From: Agrobacterium rubi TR3 = NBRC 13261
GTDB lineage: Bacteria; Pseudomonadota; Alphaproteobacteria; Rhizobiales; Rhizobiaceae
Assembly (NCBI RefSeq): GCF_000739935.1
Contig: NZ_BBJU01000003.1
Coordinates: forward strand, 186,001-250,000
Direction of reading: 5' to 3'
Length of the DNA stretch: 64,000 nt
Part shown: in pieces, positions 18,582 to 27,804 of the stretch
How the letters are laid out: every line of letters starts with the position of its first letter
Numbering within the stretch: the stretch's first letter is position 1
Translations under genes and position numbers: made by a program
The notes under the pieces: model-generated
What the model was told of the DNA's origin: nothing
Database searches by the model: none
The model's input: only the letters and a program-made list of their open reading frames with translations

Positions 18582-18722
18582 TCATGGGTCGAGCATTTCA
18601 CCCCAGCGGTTGCGTGGAGAGCCCGGCGCGTCGGCTACTGGACAGGTCTCTGTCGGCAACATGATTTTCTTCTCGATTGCGCAACTGCACAGCCCGCATG
18701 TTTTGCTGTCATGGGCAAAAAT
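18582..18722 (-). pseudogene. C-terminal extension of the preceding gene, cut off by an in-frame amber codon
   Basis: Reading on past the TAG at 18723-18725 in the same frame gives 46 more sense codons to a TGA at 18582-18584. The peptide contains TCGLCSCAIEKKIMLPTETC and ends NRWGEMLDP. Together with the CKACPHL motif upstream of the stop this forms a four-to-five-cysteine metal-binding-type pattern (CxxCP ... CxxCxC ... CP ... RWG) that would be cut in half by the stop. The pattern is too coherent to be chance, so the full-length ancestor was about 181 residues. Either this is a nonsense mutation or the codon is read through. Confidence 0.7.
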
Positions 18723-19127
18723 CTAGAAGAGAAGATGCGGCGATGGCTCTCGCAGATGTGGGCACGCTTTGCAGGCCGCACGTCGTTTTTCCTTTACCGC
18801 GTCGCTGACTTGGGAAAAGCCGTTGGCGGCCCATCGCCCAAGCGCGATACTCGCCTGTTTCAGCAAGTGCGTGGTTGGCCTTGGCGCCCATTTGGGGAGG
18901 CTCGCTTCTGCGACTGAATCGATCAACTCCTGCAAAGCCGCGGGTTCGTTTCGAACCTCAAGGAGGCGGTAGAGAAAAAGCGGATCGACAGAGGCACGTC
19001 GAGCGACATTTTCTGGCAAAGCGGTTTGGATGCCCAACATCTCGCTCAGCTTGAAGGAGAAAGCGCTTTGCGCTTCCTCCTCGGTCTCAGCCTGACTTTT
19101 TTGCATTATTGGCAAAATGTCGGTCAT
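18723..19127 (-). CDS. Cysteine-motif protein truncated by in-frame TAG
   Basis: 134 residues from the ATG at 19127 to a TAG at 18723. A mostly helical N-terminal part (MTDILPIMQKSQAETEEEAQ, then VDPLFLYRLLEVRNEPAALQ) is followed by a basic segment and CKACPHLREPSPHLLF. The frame goes on after the stop with the rest of a cysteine cluster (see the neighbouring entry), so this is probably the front three quarters of a broken gene. I do not recognise the family beyond a zinc-ribbon-like or FeS-like C-terminus. It begins eight bases after the stop of the Cys-containing small ORF upstream and is probably translated with it. Confidence 0.6.
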   Translation of the reverse strand: MTDILPIMQKSQAETEEEAQSAFSFKLSEMLGIQTALPENVARRASVDPLFLYRLLEVRNEPAALQELIDSVAEASLPKWAPRPTTHLLKQASIALGRWAANGFSQVSDAVKEKRRAACKACPHLREPSPHLLF

Positions 19128-19135
19128 GGTGTGCT

Positions 19136-19429
19136 TTACGCTCCGACCATTTCCTTCATGACGGCGCTGTTTTGCGTGTAACACGCTTCTACCGTGTTGG
19201 TGATCGTCGAATTGATGATCGAGCAAGGAACGACCCAGGGGCTGTCAGTGCACTGAATCTGGCAGGTTTGCGCCTGCGGATCGTAATTCCAGGAGACCGT
19301 AAAGCCGCTTTTCGAAGCACTGCCGGAGTTGCCGGTGATCGTGACACCAAGCTTGCTGGCAGATTCGACACCGCACTGCCAAATGGCGGGAGTGACGTTG
19401 TTGAAGGTGAGCATTGCGCATGCAGACAT
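19136..19429 (-). CDS. Small Ser/Thr/Asn-rich protein with spaced cysteines, unknown function
   Basis: 97 residues from the ATG at 19429, preceded by GAGGAGAAGAAA, a strong ribosome site. The protein has six cysteines (near residues 4, 19, 55, 59, 68, 82) and beta-rich Ser/Thr/Asn-rich segments such as GVTITGNSGSASKSGFTVSW. The core CQIQCTDSPWVVPC is striking. No signal peptide or membrane helix is seen. It heads a two-gene unit with the amber-interrupted gene. The upstream 128 bases (19430-19557) are AT-rich and could hold the promoter. I do not recognise a function; a substrate or precursor peptide for its partner is one idea. Confidence 0.6.
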   Translation of the reverse strand: MSACAMLTFNNVTPAIWQCGVESASKLGVTITGNSGSASKSGFTVSWNYDPQAQTCQIQCTDSPWVVPCSIINSTITNTVEACYTQNSAVMKEMVGA

Positions 19430-19557
19430 TTTCTTCTCCTCATCTTGTAGCGGCAATCGATTTGCCTAGAGCAACCTATGAGGGTTTTTATTTTTATTCA
19501 ATCTTTTAGTTGTATATAATTTAATCTGTGACTTTTAGGTGTTGCGCCAGCAGCACC

Positions 19558-20607
19558 TCAAGCCGTCGATGTCGCGTAGAAATTCTGCAATCCGTTGCTG
19601 GCCGCCGAGGTGACATTGTCGAGGAACTGGCGGGATGCCTTTTCCCAGGAATAGGTTCTGGAGAGAGCAAGGGCCGCTTCCGGCGAGCAGTCGAGGGCGT
19701 TGAGACAGGCTTGGCGCAGGTCGTTGTTGAGGGCGCTGGCTCTGGGGTGGTCGCCCAAAATATCGATGGGGCCCATGACCGGGAAGGCTGCTACCGGCAC
19801 GCCGCTCGCAAGGGCTTCGAGGATGGTGTTGCCGAATGTGTCCGTCTTGGACGGGAAGACGAACACGTCGGCCTGCGCATAGGCGTGTGCCAGGTCTTCG
19901 CCGGTTTTGACGCCGGTAAAGACGACATTGGGATATTTTTCCTGCAGCTCGGCGCGAGCGGGGCCATCGCCCACCACCACTTTCGAGCCGGGCAAATCGA
20001 GGTCGAGGAATTCGGGCAGGTTCTTTTCCACAGAGACACGACCCACCGTCATGAAAATGGGACGCGGCAGGTCGAAGGGGCGAACGACCTTTTCGCGCGG
20101 GTAAAACAGTGCCGCATCGATGCCGCGGCTCCAGCGTTTGAGGTTCTTGACCCCGCGTGCGTTGAGTTCTTTCTGGAGGCTCGGCGTTGCGACCATGCAG
20201 GTGCTGCCGCCATTGTGAAACCAGCGTACGAAGGCATAGAGCCAGCTTTCGGGAATGGGAAAGCGGGCGGCGACATATTCCGGGAAACGAGTGTGGTAGC
20301 TGGTGGAAAAGCGCATGCCGTGTTTGATGCACCAGCGCCGCGCCATGAAACCCAGCGGACCTTCGGTGGCGATGTGGACGTACGAGGGTTGGCTTTTTTC
20401 GATCTCGCGCGACACGCGGCGATAACCGGCAACAGACAGGCGGATTTCCGGGTAGGTCGGGCAGGGTACGGAATGGAAGCTTTGTGGCGTGACCATGCAG
20501 ACTTCGACGCCCATGCGCTCCAGTTCGGCATTGGTGTTTTCGATGGAGCGCACGACGCCGTTGACCTGCGGATGCCATGCATCTGTGACGATGGTTATTC
20601 TGGTCAT
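19558..20607 (-). CDS. Glycosyltransferase, GT4 family
   Basis: 349 residues of GT-B fold. The N-terminal domain reads ITIVTDAWHPQVNGVVRSI (residues about 4-22), followed by HIATEGPLGFMARRWC and SYHTRFPEYV; the C-terminal nucleotide-sugar domain has TVGRVSVEKNLPEFL, VGDGPARAELQ and DTFGNTILEALASGVPVAAF. The usual EX7E motif is DTFGNTILE, with the first Glu replaced, as in the subgroup that resembles mycobacterial mannosyltransferases and rhizobial glycolipid transferases. It probably transfers a sugar to a lipid or envelope glycan. It stands alone on the minus strand. Confidence 0.88.
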   Translation of the reverse strand: MTRITIVTDAWHPQVNGVVRSIENTNAELERMGVEVCMVTPQSFHSVPCPTYPEIRLSVAGYRRVSREIEKSQPSYVHIATEGPLGFMARRWCIKHGMRFSTSYHTRFPEYVAARFPIPESWLYAFVRWFHNGGSTCMVATPSLQKELNARGVKNLKRWSRGIDAALFYPREKVVRPFDLPRPIFMTVGRVSVEKNLPEFLDLDLPGSKVVVGDGPARAELQEKYPNVVFTGVKTGEDLAHAYAQADVFVFPSKTDTFGNTILEALASGVPVAAFPVMGPIDILGDHPRASALNNDLRQACLNALDCSPEAALALSRTYSWEKASRQFLDNVTSAASNGLQNFYATSTA

Positions 20608-20689
20608 GCGTGGCCGACCTCCGCGCTTGCGAATCCCGGTTGTTTTCCGGCTCCTCGGCTATATGCGGCAGGCGTGTTACAGCATCATG

Positions 20690-21607
20690 TCAGCCTTTGG
20701 GCAGCAAATCATGGTCGATGAGGGCGCCATGGTGACCGATGACGGTTGATGCTGCCTTTGCCGCGAAAACGGCGGCCTTCTGCGGCATGCTGCCACTAAC
20801 CCACTTGGCCAGAAAGGCGCCGTTGAAACTGTCACCCGCGCTTGTGGTATCGACGACCTTGGCCGCCTGAACCGCGGGTGCTTGGCTTCTCTGTCCGTTG
20901 AAATCCAGCGTGGCACCGTTGGCCCCATCTTTGACGACGACGTTGGTTACGCCGAGGTCGCGATAACGTGTAATCGTTGCATCAATGTTCGCATCGCCGA
21001 AGTTGCCCGCCTCGTCATCGAAGCTCGGCATCACCAGCGTTGCCGCCCGCGCTCCGTCGGTGATGGTTTTCAACATCGTGTTCTTGTCGGTCCAAAGGCG
21101 CGGGCGGATGTTGGGATCGAATACCACCTGTTTGCCGAAGGCCTTGGCCCTGCGCAGTTCTGCAAGAAATGTATCGATGGCCAGCGGTGTTGCGAGAATT
21201 GCAAGCGTTATGCCCGAGAAGTAGATGACGTCTGCCGCCTCGATCGTACCGCGCAGATGATCGGCATCGGCTGCCAGTTGGCGGGCGGCGGAGGTGTTGC
21301 GCCAATAGCTGAAGGTGCGCTCGCCGTCTTTCAGATTGATGAGATAGAGACCCGGCGTTCCGCCTTTGATGCGGGAAATGTTGCTGGTCAGGATGCCCGC
21401 ATGATCGATGAAATCGAGCATTTCCTGTGACAGTGGATCGTCGCCCAATGCGGTGAAATAGTCCACCGTCCAGTCTGAAGGCAGACAGGCGCGTGCGTAC
21501 CACGCGGTGTTGAGCGTATCGCCGGCAAAACCCTTGCGCAGCAGGCCATCTCCCGCCTGCGAAAGCTCCACCATGCATTCCCCGATAGAAAGAAACCGTC
21601 CACCCAC
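20690..21607 (-). CDS. PfkB-family sugar kinase (2-keto-3-deoxygluconate kinase-like)
   Basis: 305 residues from a GTG at 21607, preceded by AGAGGAG; the frame is open upstream but the conserved start GRFLSIGECMVELSQ follows this codon at once. PfkB signatures are GFAGDTLNTAWYAR (near residue 27) and the C-terminal DTTSAGDSFNGAFLA with the catalytic Asp and anion hole. YFTALGDDPLSQEMLDF and FDPNIRPRLW are typical of KdgK, which phosphorylates 2-dehydro-3-deoxy-D-gluconate. Its partners (an aldolase, dehydratase or transporter) are not beside it, so the exact sugar is not proved. Confidence 0.82.
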   Translation of the reverse strand: MGGRFLSIGECMVELSQAGDGLLRKGFAGDTLNTAWYARACLPSDWTVDYFTALGDDPLSQEMLDFIDHAGILTSNISRIKGGTPGLYLINLKDGERTFSYWRNTSAARQLAADADHLRGTIEAADVIYFSGITLAILATPLAIDTFLAELRRAKAFGKQVVFDPNIRPRLWTDKNTMLKTITDGARAATLVMPSFDDEAGNFGDANIDATITRYRDLGVTNVVVKDGANGATLDFNGQRSQAPAVQAAKVVDTTSAGDSFNGAFLAKWVSGSMPQKAAVFAAKAASTVIGHHGALIDHDLLPKG

Positions 21608-21768
21608 TGTACGTTCACTCCTCTTGTGACCGTTCGGGATTACGATGCATGGGGCGGGCTGGCAAGGGCACGTCCGGCTCGCCGTGATGTTATGCCGCAA
21701 CACATGATTGCCGTTTACGAACGTCACAGGGCTTTATATGCTCTGGCGAGATGAACTGGAGAATGCCG

Positions 21769-23436
21769 ATGCCGCACCCAAATGCCTCCGCCACCAACAC
21801 CGCAGGATATGCAGACTGGTGGAGGGGAGCGGTGATCTATCAGGTCTATCCGCGCTCGTTTCAGGATACGACCGGAGATGGCTGTGGTGATCTTGCCGGG
21901 GTGACGCAGCGTCTGCCCTATATCGCGTCGCTCGGCGTTGACGGTATCTGGTTGTCGCCCTTCTTCACCTCGCCCATGGCGGATATGGGCTACGATGTCT
22001 CCGATTATTGCAATGTCGATCCGATGTTCGGCACGCTGGCGGATTTCGACGCGCTGATTGCCGAGGCCCACCGGCTGGGTTTGAAGGTCATCATCGATCA
22101 GGTCATTTCCCACACGTCCGATCAGCACCCCTGGTTCAAGGATAGCCGCGCGAGCCGCACGAACTCAAAGGCCGACTGGTATGTCTGGGCCAACCCCAAA
22201 CCGGATGGAACGGCACCCACTAACTGGCTTTCCGTGTTCGGCGGTCCGGCCTGGGAATGGGATGGCGTGCGCAAGCAATATTACATGCACAACTTCCTCG
22301 CCTCGCAGCCGGACCTCAATTTCCACAACACCGACGTTCAGGATGCGCTTCTGGAAACCGTCCGGTTCTGGCTGGAGCGGGGTGTCGATGGGTTCCGGCT
22401 CGATACGGTGAACTATTATTTTCACGACAAGCTTCTGCGCGATAACCCGCCACACGCGCCCGATAGCGACAATGCCGGTCTGGATGCGCCGGACGTGAAC
22501 CCATATGGCATGCAGAGTCACATTCACGACAAAACGCAGGTGGAAAACATTGCTTTCCTCCAGCGCTTCCGGTCACTGCTCGATGAGTATGACGGGCGCA
22601 TGACGGTGGGTGAAGTGGGCGATGGTGCCCGCTCGCTGGAGACAGTCGCTGCTTATACCTCCAACGGTGACAAGCTCAATATGTGCTATACCTTCGACCT
22701 GCTCGGGCCGGATTTCACTGCAAAGCATATTCGCGACGCAGTCGATGGTTTCGACAAGGCGGTCACCGATGGCTGGGTTTGCTGGGCGTTTTCCAACCAC
22801 GATGTTGTGCGCCATCTCAGCCGTTTTTCCGAAGGTGTTGAGGAACAAGCTCGCGTCGCCAAGCTTGCTTTCAGCGTGCTCGCAACCTTGCGTGGCTCCA
22901 TCTGCCTGTATCAGGGTGAAGAGCTGGCATTGACGGAGGCCGAGTTGGCGTTCGAGGATTTGCGCGACCCCTACGGCATCCGCTTCTGGCCCGCCTTTAA
23001 GGGCCGGGATGGATGCCGCACGCCGATGGTGTGGGAAACGGGAAGCCCGAGTGCCGGTTTCACAACGGCTGAAAAGCCTTGGTTACCCGTGCCTTACGCC
23101 CACGCCATGCTGGCGGCAGACGGGCAGGAGCGTAAGCCGGATTCCGTTCTGAACCACTACAAGGCCGTTCTGGAATTCCGCAAGCAGCATGTCGTGCTGC
23201 GGGATGGCGATATGGCCTTTCTCGACACCCAGCAGGACCTCCTGGCCTTCACCCGCAGGAAGAATGATGAGACGCTTCTCTTCGTATTCAACCTTACGCG
23301 TGAACCCGTCGAATATCTCGTCCCAAGTGAGCTGAAGGTCGGCGCGGTACTGCAAATGCCGGGCTTCGCGCCGTATTTCGATGGTGGGATCGTCAAGCTG
23401 GATGCGCTGGATGTCTTTTGCGCGACGTTGGGGTGA
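21769..23436 (+). CDS. GH13 alpha-glucosidase (oligo-1,6-glucosidase/AglA type)
   Basis: 555 residues from the ATG at 21769, which has GGAG seven bases upstream; ATGs at 21751 and 21763 are alternatives. The (beta/alpha)8 catalytic domain carries the four GH13 regions: DQVISHTSDQH, GFRLDTVNYY with the nucleophile Asp near 212, TVGEVGD with the acid/base Glu near 281, and FSNHDVVRH with the transition-state Asp. No signal peptide is seen, so it acts in the cytoplasm on imported alpha-glucosides such as maltose, sucrose or isomaltose. In rhizobia such enzymes usually sit in an agl transport operon; none is here. Confidence 0.92.
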   Translation: MPHPNASATNTAGYADWWRGAVIYQVYPRSFQDTTGDGCGDLAGVTQRLPYIASLGVDGIWLSPFFTSPMADMGYDVSDYCNVDPMFGTLADFDALIAEAHRLGLKVIIDQVISHTSDQHPWFKDSRASRTNSKADWYVWANPKPDGTAPTNWLSVFGGPAWEWDGVRKQYYMHNFLASQPDLNFHNTDVQDALLETVRFWLERGVDGFRLDTVNYYFHDKLLRDNPPHAPDSDNAGLDAPDVNPYGMQSHIHDKTQVENIAFLQRFRSLLDEYDGRMTVGEVGDGARSLETVAAYTSNGDKLNMCYTFDLLGPDFTAKHIRDAVDGFDKAVTDGWVCWAFSNHDVVRHLSRFSEGVEEQARVAKLAFSVLATLRGSICLYQGEELALTEAELAFEDLRDPYGIRFWPAFKGRDGCRTPMVWETGSPSAGFTTAEKPWLPVPYAHAMLAADGQERKPDSVLNHYKAVLEFRKQHVVLRDGDMAFLDTQQDLLAFTRRKNDETLLFVFNLTREPVEYLVPSELKVGAVLQMPGFAPYFDGGIVKLDALDVFCATLG

Positions 23437-23458
23437 GTAGTGGTCTTCCGTCGCAAGC

Positions 23459-24409
23459 TTACAGAATACCCTTCGTCATCTCGGGATCGAGGCTAAGGAT
23501 GAAGTGCCAGAGCAGGGCTTTGTCGAATTGGTCTTCGCGAGACATCATCCAGCTGAGAGCCTGCTGCGATGACCAGCCCTTTTTGTAGGGACGGGCAGAC
23601 GTCAAGGCGTCGAAGACATCGCAGATGGTGCTCATGCGCACTTCGGTGCTGAGATGGTCGGCAATGAGCTTGTCCGGATATCCCTTGCCATCCAGTCTTT
23701 CGTGGTGCGAGCGGCAAATCTCCAGAACGAGACGTGGCATGTTCACTTGTGTCGACAGCAGCTCGTAACCTCGTTCGGGGTGCTGTTCGACGAGGCGACG
23801 TTCCGCGGCGTTCAATGGCCCCTGCTTGTACAGAACCTCGATTGGGATGCTCAGCTTGCCGATGTCGTGCAAAATTCCGGCCATGCAAAGCTGCTGAACG
23901 GTCTCGTCATCCATCTGCATCGACCTGCCGAAATGCAGCAGGAGCGCGGCGACGGCAAGGGAGTGAACGAAGGTGCTGCTGTCGCGAAAGCGCAGGCGCG
24001 ACATGCCGATATAGAGGGATGGATTTTCCTCCATCGTGCGGGCGACATCGTTGACCAGCGGTGTAAAGGCTTCGACCGTCAGGGTGCGGCCTTGGCAAAC
24101 GTCTTCGATAAGCCCTTTTGCCTCGGCGGCATGCCCCTGTACCTTTCGCGCGGTTTTGAGCTTATCCTGTTTCGTCGCCGTCGTGATGTTTCTGGAGCCG
24201 GAGTGTGTGGATGAGCCAAAGGTATCGCGACCTAAGGCCGTATTGATGAAGATACCGCTGACATTGCTGTTTTGAATGATCTCGATTTCCTGGCCGGATC
24301 TGACCGTAAAACGTCTCCCAAGAGTCGGGATGTCCTGCCAGGCTCCCTCAATGGCCTCGACAAACATACCAATCTTCAATTGCGATTTGTCGATTCTTGT
24401 TACAGCCAC
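23459..24409 (-). CDS. HD-GYP domain protein (probable cyclic-di-GMP phosphodiesterase)
   Basis: 316 residues. The N-terminal DUF3391-type domain begins RIDKSQLKIGMFVEAIEG. The HD-GYP domain keeps the catalytic signatures: HDIGKLSIP (near residue 181), the second histidine stretch HHERLDGKGYPDKL with the GYP motif, and DVFDALTSARPYKKG. HD-GYP proteins hydrolyse cyclic-di-GMP to pGpG or GMP and influence motility and biofilm. No degenerate position was noticed. The gene is convergent with the alpha-glucosidase gene, with 22 bases between stops. Confidence 0.9.
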   Translation of the reverse strand: MAVTRIDKSQLKIGMFVEAIEGAWQDIPTLGRRFTVRSGQEIEIIQNSNVSGIFINTALGRDTFGSSTHSGSRNITTATKQDKLKTARKVQGHAAEAKGLIEDVCQGRTLTVEAFTPLVNDVARTMEENPSLYIGMSRLRFRDSSTFVHSLAVAALLLHFGRSMQMDDETVQQLCMAGILHDIGKLSIPIEVLYKQGPLNAAERRLVEQHPERGYELLSTQVNMPRLVLEICRSHHERLDGKGYPDKLIADHLSTEVRMSTICDVFDALTSARPYKKGWSSQQALSWMMSREDQFDKALLWHFILSLDPEMTKGIL

Positions 24410-24508
24410 AGATTGCCTCGGACGCGATACTCCATTCTCAGGACTGTTATTTACCGTAACTGTCTTAATTTACTGTGAGTTTGGCTTCTATATTTCGCGT
24501 TGTTATCA

Positions 24509-26218
24509 TCACTCACGGGTAGAGCTGATCAGCGCAAAGCGATCCACATCCACCATGCCCATGTCGGAAATTTTCAGATGGGGGATGACAGGAAGCGGCA
24601 GGAACGCGACTTGTAAAAACGGCTCTTCCAGCGTCGTGCCAAGCGCATAGGCTGCCTTGCGCAGGTCGTGAAGGGTATCGCGAACGGTCTCGTAGGGCTC
24701 AAGGCTCATCAGACCGGCCACGGGCAGGGCGATTTCGCCGGTGACCTTGCCGTCTTCGATGACCACGAAACCACCCTTGATGTCGCCCAGGCGGTTGGCG
24801 GCTTGCGCCATGTCGTCTTCGCTGACGCCGACAACACAGATATTGTGGCTGTCATGGCCGACGGTCGATGCAATTGCGCCCTTCTTCAAGCCGAAACCTT
24901 GTACGAAACCGTTGGCATGATTGCCGTTCTTGCCGTGGCGTTCGATGACGGCAACCTTGATGATGTCGTTGTCGAGATCGACGCTCGTCTGGTTGCCATC
25001 CGTGGGAAGCGTATAACGGCGATGTTCGGTAATGATCTTGCCGGGCATGACGCCGATGACAGGCGTTTCGCCTTCGGTCACGGGAACGCCGAAATGCGAG
25101 GCTTGAACGGGGCGTGCCTTGACGCTGTCTAGACCGACGGGGGCAACCGTGTTGCGGGTGGCGAACAGATCTGCCGTGACACGGCGACCGGCTGAAAATA
25201 CCATGCTGGCCTTGCAGTTCTGGAGCGTATCGATCACCACCAGATCGGCCCGCCAGCCGGGCGCGACCAGACCGCGGTCCCGCAGACCGAAGGCTTTCGC
25301 CGCAGAAATCGAGGCGGCGCGGTAGATCGCCAAGGGCTCCACGCCGCTGGCGATGGCGGTGCGGATCATATAGTCCAGATGCCCCTGTTCGGCGATATCG
25401 AGCGGATTGCGGTCATCGGTGCACAGCGCCAGATAGGGCGACAGGCGTTCGGTGATGATTGGCATCAAAGAATGCAGGTCTTTCGACACGGAACCTTCGC
25501 GCACCAGAATGTGCATGCCCTTGCGAATTTTCTCCAGCGCTTCCTTGGCGGTCGTGCATTCGTGCTCGGTGCGAATGCCAGCGGAGAGGTAGCCATTCAG
25601 TGCCGTGCCGGACAGCAACGGCGCGTGGCCATCGATATGCTCGCCCTGGAAGGCTTCCAGCTTGGCCATGCAGATCGGGTTCTTATGGATGACACCCGGA
25701 AAGTTCATGAATTCGGCAAGGCCGATGACCTTGGGATGATCGCGAAACGGCAACAGCTTTTCGATGGGCAGGTCTGCACCGGAAGTTTCGAGATGCGTGG
25801 CGGGAACGCAGGAGGAGAGCTGAACGCGAATGTCCATGATGGTCTCGAGCGCCGAATCCAAAAAGAACTGGATGCCTTCAGCGCCGAGAACATTCGCGAT
25901 TTCGTGCGGATCGCAGATGACGGTCGTCACACCATAGGGCAGGACGCAGCGGTCGAATTCATGCGGCGTGACCAGCGAGGATTCGATGTGCAGATGGGTG
26001 TCGATAAAGCCGGGCACGACGATCTTGCCGGTGATATCGATAACCTCGATACCGTCGTAAGCCTCGCAGGTGCCGATGATCGTGTCGCCGCAAATCGCGA
26101 TATCGGATGCGATGAGTTCACCGGTCACGAGATCGAAGAAGCGCCCGCCCTTGAGCACGATATCGGCCTTTTCGCGACCCGTTCCCTGATCGATCTTCCG
26201 CTCGAGTGCCGATGCCAT
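24509..26218 (-). CDS. ade: Adenine deaminase (Ade type)
   Basis: 569 residues, the usual length. Converts adenine to hypoxanthine and ammonia, which then feeds xanthine dehydrogenase. The amidohydrolase metal site shows [20 protein letters not shown] (near residues 75-94), with further landmarks [13 protein letters not shown] and [12 protein letters not shown], and the C-terminal Ade-specific [11 protein letters not shown] and [11 protein letters not shown]. It stands alone on the minus strand, 18 kb from the xdh genes. No N-terminal signal. The call is firm. Confidence 0.93.
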   Translation of the reverse strand: MASALERKIDQGTGREKADIVLKGGRFFDLVTGELIASDIAICGDTIIGTCEAYDGIEVIDITGKIVVPGFIDTHLHIESSLVTPHEFDRCVLPYGVTTVICDPHEIANVLGAEGIQFFLDSALETIMDIRVQLSSCVPATHLETSGADLPIEKLLPFRDHPKVIGLAEFMNFPGVIHKNPICMAKLEAFQGEHIDGHAPLLSGTALNGYLSAGIRTEHECTTAKEALEKIRKGMHILVREGSVSKDLHSLMPIITERLSPYLALCTDDRNPLDIAEQGHLDYMIRTAIASGVEPLAIYRAASISAAKAFGLRDRGLVAPGWRADLVVIDTLQNCKASMVFSAGRRVTADLFATRNTVAPVGLDSVKARPVQASHFGVPVTEGETPVIGVMPGKIITEHRRYTLPTDGNQTSVDLDNDIIKVAVIERHGKNGNHANGFVQGFGLKKGAIASTVGHDSHNICVVGVSEDDMAQAANRLGDIKGGFVVIEDGKVTGEIALPVAGLMSLEPYETVRDTLHDLRKAAYALGTTLEEPFLQVAFLPLPVIPHLKISDMGMVDVDRFALISSTRE

Positions 26219-26324
26219 GTTTCACCTCATTGCAATTAATTTGTCGGACAGAGTAAGCCAGACGCGCCCATGGCTTGTCCAGCTTTGCTATCGTCGGGGA
26301 CACGCCGGATTGTGCGCCACGTTT

Positions 26325-26360
26325 AAAAAAGAAAACCGGGCGCGATGGCCGCACCCGGTT
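26325..26360 (-). terminator. Rho-independent terminator of the amino-acid binding-protein gene
   Basis: On the minus strand AACCGGG and CCCGGTT form a stem around a GC-rich loop, followed by TTCTTTTTT. It lies 22 bases after the stop codon of the ABC substrate-binding protein gene. Confidence 0.85.
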
Positions 26361-26382
26361 CTATTATCCAGCTTTTCGGTGA

Positions 26383-27489
26383 TTACTCAGCGGAAACGAT
26401 CTTTCCGTTTTCCCACTTGTAGAGCGCGAACGCCTGCGATGTGAGGTCACCGGTCTGGCCATAGGTCAGCTTGCCGATGGCCGTGCTGACGGGCTCGCCA
26501 GCCTTGAGGGCCGTTGCGACGGCTTCCGCATCTTCTGCGCTGCCAGCCTTTTCGATACCGGCCTTCAGCACTTCAACGGCTGCATAGGCGTTCAGTGTGA
26601 AAGCTTCTGTGGGAATGTTGGCAGCTGTGAGAGCTGCCGCGGCAGCCTTCGAATCGGCGCTTTTCGTCGCGTCGGCTGCGTTGGTGAAGATGGTGCCCGC
26701 AGCAGCGGTACCGCCGATGCTCCAGAATTCCGTGTTGGACAGGCCATCGCCACCGATCACGGTTGCCTTGGCACCTGCGTCCTTCAACTGGCGAACCAGA
26801 AGACCTGCTTCAGGATGGTATCCCCCGAAATAGACGACATCGACATTCTCGGACTTCAGGCGCGTGGTGAGTGCGCTCAAGTCTTTTTCGCCCGGTGTCA
26901 GGGCGTCATAGAACACTTCGGTCACGCCGCCGTCGTTCAGGGTCTTCTTGAACGAATCCGCCAGGCCCTTGCCGTAAGCGCCCTTGTCATGAATGATGGC
27001 GATGCGGCGATCCTTCAGCTGCGAAAGCACGAGCTTGGCTGCGACCTGCGCCTGCTGGTCGTCACGACCGCAGGTGCGCAGCACGTTCCACAATTCGCGG
27101 TTCGTCAGGTCAGGTGCGGTTGCAGTCGGCGTCACCATCAGGATGCCGTTCTCGGCGAAAACGTCAGATGCCGGAATGGCAACGCCTGACGTAACTGGGC
27201 CGACGACGAAGCGAATTCCTTCAGCAACCAACTGGTTGGCGGCAGACACGCCCTGCTTGGGCTCGCCACCATCATCCGCCAGCTTTAAAACAACCTGTTC
27301 GCCCAGAATGCCGCCATTCTTGTTGATGACCTCGACAGCAGTCTGTGCGCCCTTCTTGACCTGATCGCCATAGGCTGCAACCGGACCGGTCAGCGGGGCG
27401 ATAAGGCCGATGACGATCTCGGCATGGGCCAGCGGTGCGAAGGCGACGGAGGCGGCAAGTGTCAGGCCGGATAGGATCTTGATTTTCAT
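26383..27489 (-). CDS. Branched-chain amino-acid ABC transporter substrate-binding protein (LivJ-like)
   Basis: 368 residues with a clear signal peptide ([19 protein letters not shown], cut after AHA). The mature protein begins [20 protein letters not shown], the standard opening of the LivJ/LivK periplasmic binding family, and continues with [15 protein letters not shown] and [20 protein letters not shown]. It captures branched-chain amino acids or related ligands for an inner-membrane ABC importer. No permease or ATPase gene lies nearby; it is a lone binding protein with its own terminator. An AAGGAGAG ribosome site precedes the ATG. Confidence 0.92.
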   Translation of the reverse strand: MKIKILSGLTLAASVAFAPLAHAEIVIGLIAPLTGPVAAYGDQVKKGAQTAVEVINKNGGILGEQVVLKLADDGGEPKQGVSAANQLVAEGIRFVVGPVTSGVAIPASDVFAENGILMVTPTATAPDLTNRELWNVLRTCGRDDQQAQVAAKLVLSQLKDRRIAIIHDKGAYGKGLADSFKKTLNDGGVTEVFYDALTPGEKDLSALTTRLKSENVDVVYFGGYHPEAGLLVRQLKDAGAKATVIGGDGLSNTEFWSIGGTAAAGTIFTNAADATKSADSKAAAAALTAANIPTEAFTLNAYAAVEVLKAGIEKAGSAEDAEAVATALKAGEPVSTAIGKLTYGQTGDLTSQAFALYKWENGKIVSAE

Positions 27490-27804
27490 TTTGTTTTCTC
27501 TCCTTGGATTGGGTCGTTTCCCCGATAGATCGTCGGGGGCGGGGCGCTAAAATGCCACGCAGATCAAACCCTTCCACCAGACGAGCAGCGTCGTATCATC
27601 TTTGATTTACAACACCCTAATGTGGTTCATACTCACCGGAAGCGATTTCGCAAGCCATCTTTGATCCAAAGGTGGTGCTGCGACGTAAATCATCTGTGAA
27701 GACATTCACCGACGGTTGTGTAGCGAGGACTGGAAGGCCGCCCACGCGGCGACAGATCGACCGAAGTTCTGGCTTTTTGCCGTGCGAGAGAGGATGGTGC
27801 CGTC
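27490..27804. other. Divergent intergenic region without a gene
   Basis: 315 bases between the divergent LivJ-like and DUF3095 genes. It holds two copies of CATCTTTGAT (about 27597 and 27657) roughly 60 bases apart, which may be chance. No open frame, terminator or convincing promoter could be assigned; both promoters must lie here. Confidence 0.4.

Noticed and set aside
18723-18725. Recoding of TAG as pyrrolysine
   Set aside because: No pylS or pylT genes are seen and the organism type makes it very unlikely; nonsense mutation or ordinary readthrough is preferred.
19528-20721. Plus-strand frame of nearly 400 codons
   Set aside because: It is antisense to the GT4 glycosyltransferase, has no recognisable domain and no ribosome site.
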